Of a DNA stretch of 7,676 nt, positions 6,209 through 7,676 are shown piece after piece. The translations under genes and the position numbers were made by a program. Numbering within the stretch: the first letter of the stretch is position 1; every line of letters starts with the position of its first letter. The notes under the pieces were generated by a model. It was not told where the DNA came from and made no database searches. It was given only the letters and a program-made list of their open reading frames with translations. The stretch comes from CALKMS01 sp036796755 (lineage in GTDB: Bacteria; Actinomycetota; Aquicultoria; SKW223; CALKMS01). The DNA lies in the NCBI GenBank assembly GCA_036796755.1, contig DAIRCJ010000063.1, positions 1-7,676 on the forward strand. The letters are read 5' to 3'.

Positions 6209-6264
6209 GAGAGAAAAAGAAAAGTTTGTTTGATTTTTAACTCTTTTTGAAAGGGGGGAAAGAA

Positions 6265-7476
6265 GTGCGAATTACCCGAAGGCAATTTATTAAGGTATTG
6301 AGTGCCACGGCAGCGGCAATGGGGTTGGGACAGGCCGAAATTGAAAAGATGGCTGAAGTCCTGGCTAAACCTTCAACTTTGGGCACTTTACCCGTCCTCT
6401 GGATTCAAAATCAGGTTTGCGGTGGTTGTATTACGGCTTTTGCTGGGGTCTTCGCTGGGGAAGTTGACTATACCGACCTTAACGGCGATAACTTTTACGA
6501 CACCACTGGCTTAGTTCAAGCTAAAGCTCTTAACGCACCGGGTTATACAGCAGGAAGCAACGCTTCAAGCTCGACCGTTGATGATGTCTTGCTGGATGTA
6601 ATTGACCTTAAGTTTATGAATGTGATTATGGGTCCGGCTGGAGAGCTGGCTGCTTCCATTTTAAAGTACTATCGGGATACGGCTACGGCCGGTAGTTTTG
6701 TGGTTATTCTTGATGGTACTATCCCTAGCGACGATGAGTATTGTGGTTTAGGTTACATTGCCAGTCCCGAAGACGAGATTTCTTCACCTTCCGATGTTTC
6801 CGCTATTGCTCAAAAAGCGGCTCTGGTAATTGCTTACGGAACCTGTGCTTCCTTTGGTGGGATCCCGTCTGGGATGAACCGAAAGTATGATGCGGCTAAT
6901 GGTCGCTACGAAGGTGGCACAACCACCAGCCAGGCTTTTGCTGGTCCGGTTCCGGAAAGCTGGGCTCAGAATAGCAACAATCTTTTAGGGAAGGTTATCC
7001 GCATTCCGGTTTGCCCCGGACACCCTGAAGCTCTCTTGCTCACGGTGGTGGACGCTCTGGAAACTCTGGGCTCTGCCTATGGTGGTCGTTTGCCGAGCGG
7101 CTCGCCTTATAAACCGACTTTAACTGAGCTGGTGGAAAACTTTGATTCTCAAGGTCGCCCCAAGAAAGCTTTGGTTCTCTCCAAGATTTTAGGAACGAGT
7201 GTCTGGCTTTATGGGCAGCCAATTCATAATTCCTGTCCGAGGCTCTCTAAGTATGCCGCTGGTGTTTACGATCGTTATTTTGGCGATACCCGGCAAGGCT
7301 GCTTAGAAAAGCTGGGCTGCCAGGGACCCTCGGTTTACACTCCTTGTGTCAGTCTGGGCTGGAACCGGGAAATTTCCGGAACTTCTTTAACTACCTGTGT
7401 GGCTCAGGGTGCTCCCTGCGTTGGTTGCGGAGCTCCTGGCTTCCCGGATACTACTTTGGGATTAAACTATAAATAG
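6265..7476 (+). CDS. [NiFe] hydrogenase small subunit, Tat-exported
   Basis: 403 residues from GTG 6265, chosen because AGGGGGG (6252-6258) sits 6 bases upstream and the Tat signal begins right after it; TTG 6247 would put that ribosome site inside the gene. Residues 2-34 are a twin-arginine signal (RITRRQFIK, then an Ala/Leu stretch). The folded, metal-loaded heterodimer is therefore exported across the membrane. Family role: carries electrons between the Ni-Fe site and a partner through three Fe-S clusters. Visible ligands are proximal C52, C55 (CGGC), C194 (GTCASFGG) and C250 (PVCPGHPE); distal H321, C324, C346 and C352; medial C361, C385 and C388 (APCVGCGAPGFPD). C378 lies seven residues before C385, where standard enzymes have Pro, so the medial cluster may be [4Fe-4S]. 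The extra proximal cysteines of O2-tolerant enzymes are absent (Gly at both places). C55-C194 and C194-C250 are clearly longer than in Desulfovibrio enzymes. There is no C-terminal membrane helix. The large subunit follows after 15 bases. Confidence 0.95.
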   Translation: MRITRRQFIKVLSATAAAMGLGQAEIEKMAEVLAKPSTLGTLPVLWIQNQVCGGCITAFAGVFAGEVDYTDLNGDNFYDTTGLVQAKALNAPGYTAGSNASSSTVDDVLLDVIDLKFMNVIMGPAGELAASILKYYRDTATAGSFVVILDGTIPSDDEYCGLGYIASPEDEISSPSDVSAIAQKAALVIAYGTCASFGGIPSGMNRKYDAANGRYEGGTTTSQAFAGPVPESWAQNSNNLLGKVIRIPVCPGHPEALLLTVVDALETLGSAYGGRLPSGSPYKPTLTELVENFDSQGRPKKALVLSKILGTSVWLYGQPIHNSCPRLSKYAAGVYDRYFGDTRQGCLEKLGCQGPSVYTPCVSLGWNREISGTSLTTCVAQGAPCVGCGAPGFPDTTLGLNYK

Positions 7477-7491
7477 AAAGGAGGGATGTAA

Positions 7492-7676
7492 GTGGCAACT
7501 TATCATCTTGACCCGGTAAACAGAATCGAAGGCCATCTGGGAGTGGAGTTGACAGTTAATGATGGTACTTCGGCGGTTACTGATGTGAAAGTTAAGTCAA
7601 TGATGTACCGCGGTTTTGAAAACATTCTTTACAAGCGGCCTCAGAAAGAGGCCATCACTATTGTTCAGCGAATATG
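7492..7676 (+). CDS. [NiFe] hydrogenase large subunit, N-terminal fragment
   Basis: GTG 7492 with AAAGGAGGG (7477-7485) 6 bases upstream; 61 full codons are visible before the window ends. The start has the family motif DPVNRIEGHL, whose Glu corresponds to the proton-gate residue of [NiFe] hydrogenases. The usual beta-strand region and MMYRGFEN follow (family: RGFE). The last residues, IVQRI, normally precede the CGVC Ni-binding pair. The two final bases, TG, fit a Cys codon there, so the fragment stops exactly at the first Ni ligand. This subunit holds the Ni-Fe(CN)2CO site and splits or forms H2; it crosses the membrane as a passenger of the small subunit's Tat signal. It is co-transcribed with the small subunit (15-base gap). 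Whether it ends in a Cys-containing motif, a selenocysteine, or a maturation-cleaved tail cannot be seen here. Confidence 0.95.
   Translation, partial: MATYHLDPVNRIEGHLGVELTVNDGTSAVTDVKVKSMMYRGFENILYKRPQKEAITIVQRI

Larger units (their letters stand above)
5712..6264. other. Regulatory and repeat-bearing gap upstream of the hydrogenase
   Basis: No gene is supported in these 553 bases. In order they hold a likely terminator for the NHL gene, two copies of the short G-rich repeat, a small AT palindrome (GAAATAA 5913-5919 with TTATTTC 5924-5930), a strong promoter with an overlapping inverted repeat, a second TTGACA followed by an 11-bp dyad, a duplicated 26-base leader segment, and a full-length Shine-Dalgarno sequence set well upstream of the hydrogenase start. 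If transcription starts near 6038 the hydrogenase leader is about 225 bases, long enough for leader-based control. No known riboswitch class was recognised. Confidence 0.7.

Noticed and set aside
6247..6249. TTG 6247 as start of the hydrogenase small subunit
   Set aside because: It would place the strong AGGGGGG ribosome site inside the gene and add six residues before the Tat motif; GTG 6265 fits both signals better.
6019..6285. Minus-strand 88-residue open frame in the hydrogenase leader
   Set aside because: Its composition reflects the AT-rich leader (Phe, Lys, Asn), it covers promoter elements and the hydrogenase start, and no family is recognised.
7486..7491. ATG directly followed by TAA before the large subunit
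   Set aside because: It is in frame with GTG 7492 but stops at once and touches the Shine-Dalgarno sequence; it looks like a chance ATG, and GTG 7492 starts the recognisable protein.
1..7676. CRISPR array, tRNA or rRNA genes, transposase
   Set aside because: No regularly spaced identical repeats, cloverleaf-like sequence or transposase-like protein was seen on either strand.

Overview
The window comes from an anaerobic, probably H2-using bacterium with a multiheme-cytochrome electron-transfer system. The intergenic DNA is AT-rich, Shine-Dalgarno sites are strong, and non-ATG starts are common: one TTG and three GTG starts among the five visible or preferred starts. This would fit a thermophilic or subsurface Bacillota-like or deep Actinomycetota-like lineage, but the taxonomy is only a guess. 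All supported genes lie on the + strand, and the reading frames I can support show no disruption.

Layout. (1) Positions 3-752 hold the 3' part of a multiheme c-type cytochrome with six heme-like sites, including a CxxCK variant and a CX4CH variant. (2) Two bases later, 755-2629 encodes a secreted cytochrome with 22 CxxCH motifs. Its N-terminal half is three tandem tetraheme modules. (3) 2630-3005 is a non-coding gap of short GC-rich hairpins. (4) 3006-4085 encodes a membrane-anchored TPR protein and 4152-5711 a two-pass membrane protein with six NHL repeats outside the membrane and a cytoplasmic C-terminal domain. (5) 5712-6264 is a 553-base regulatory gap with a likely terminator, further copies of the hairpin repeat, a near-consensus sigma-70-type promoter, dyads and a duplicated leader segment. 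(6) 6265-7476 encodes a Tat-exported [NiFe] hydrogenase small subunit. It is followed at 7492 by the large subunit, which runs off the window just as its first Ni-binding Cys pair begins.

How the genes may work together (inference): the hydrogenase faces outside the cytoplasmic membrane and, as far as its small subunit shows, has no membrane tail. Its electrons could go to the neighbouring high-heme cytochromes, which could act as a wire to a distant acceptor. The TPR and NHL membrane proteins could serve as docking or assembly scaffolds. The hydrogenase has its own promoter, so it is probably a separate transcription unit from the cytochrome and scaffold genes. The most notable items are the 22-heme modular cytochrome, the CxxCK site, the divergent hydrogenase small subunit with a predicted fourth medial-cluster cysteine, and the structured hydrogenase leader.
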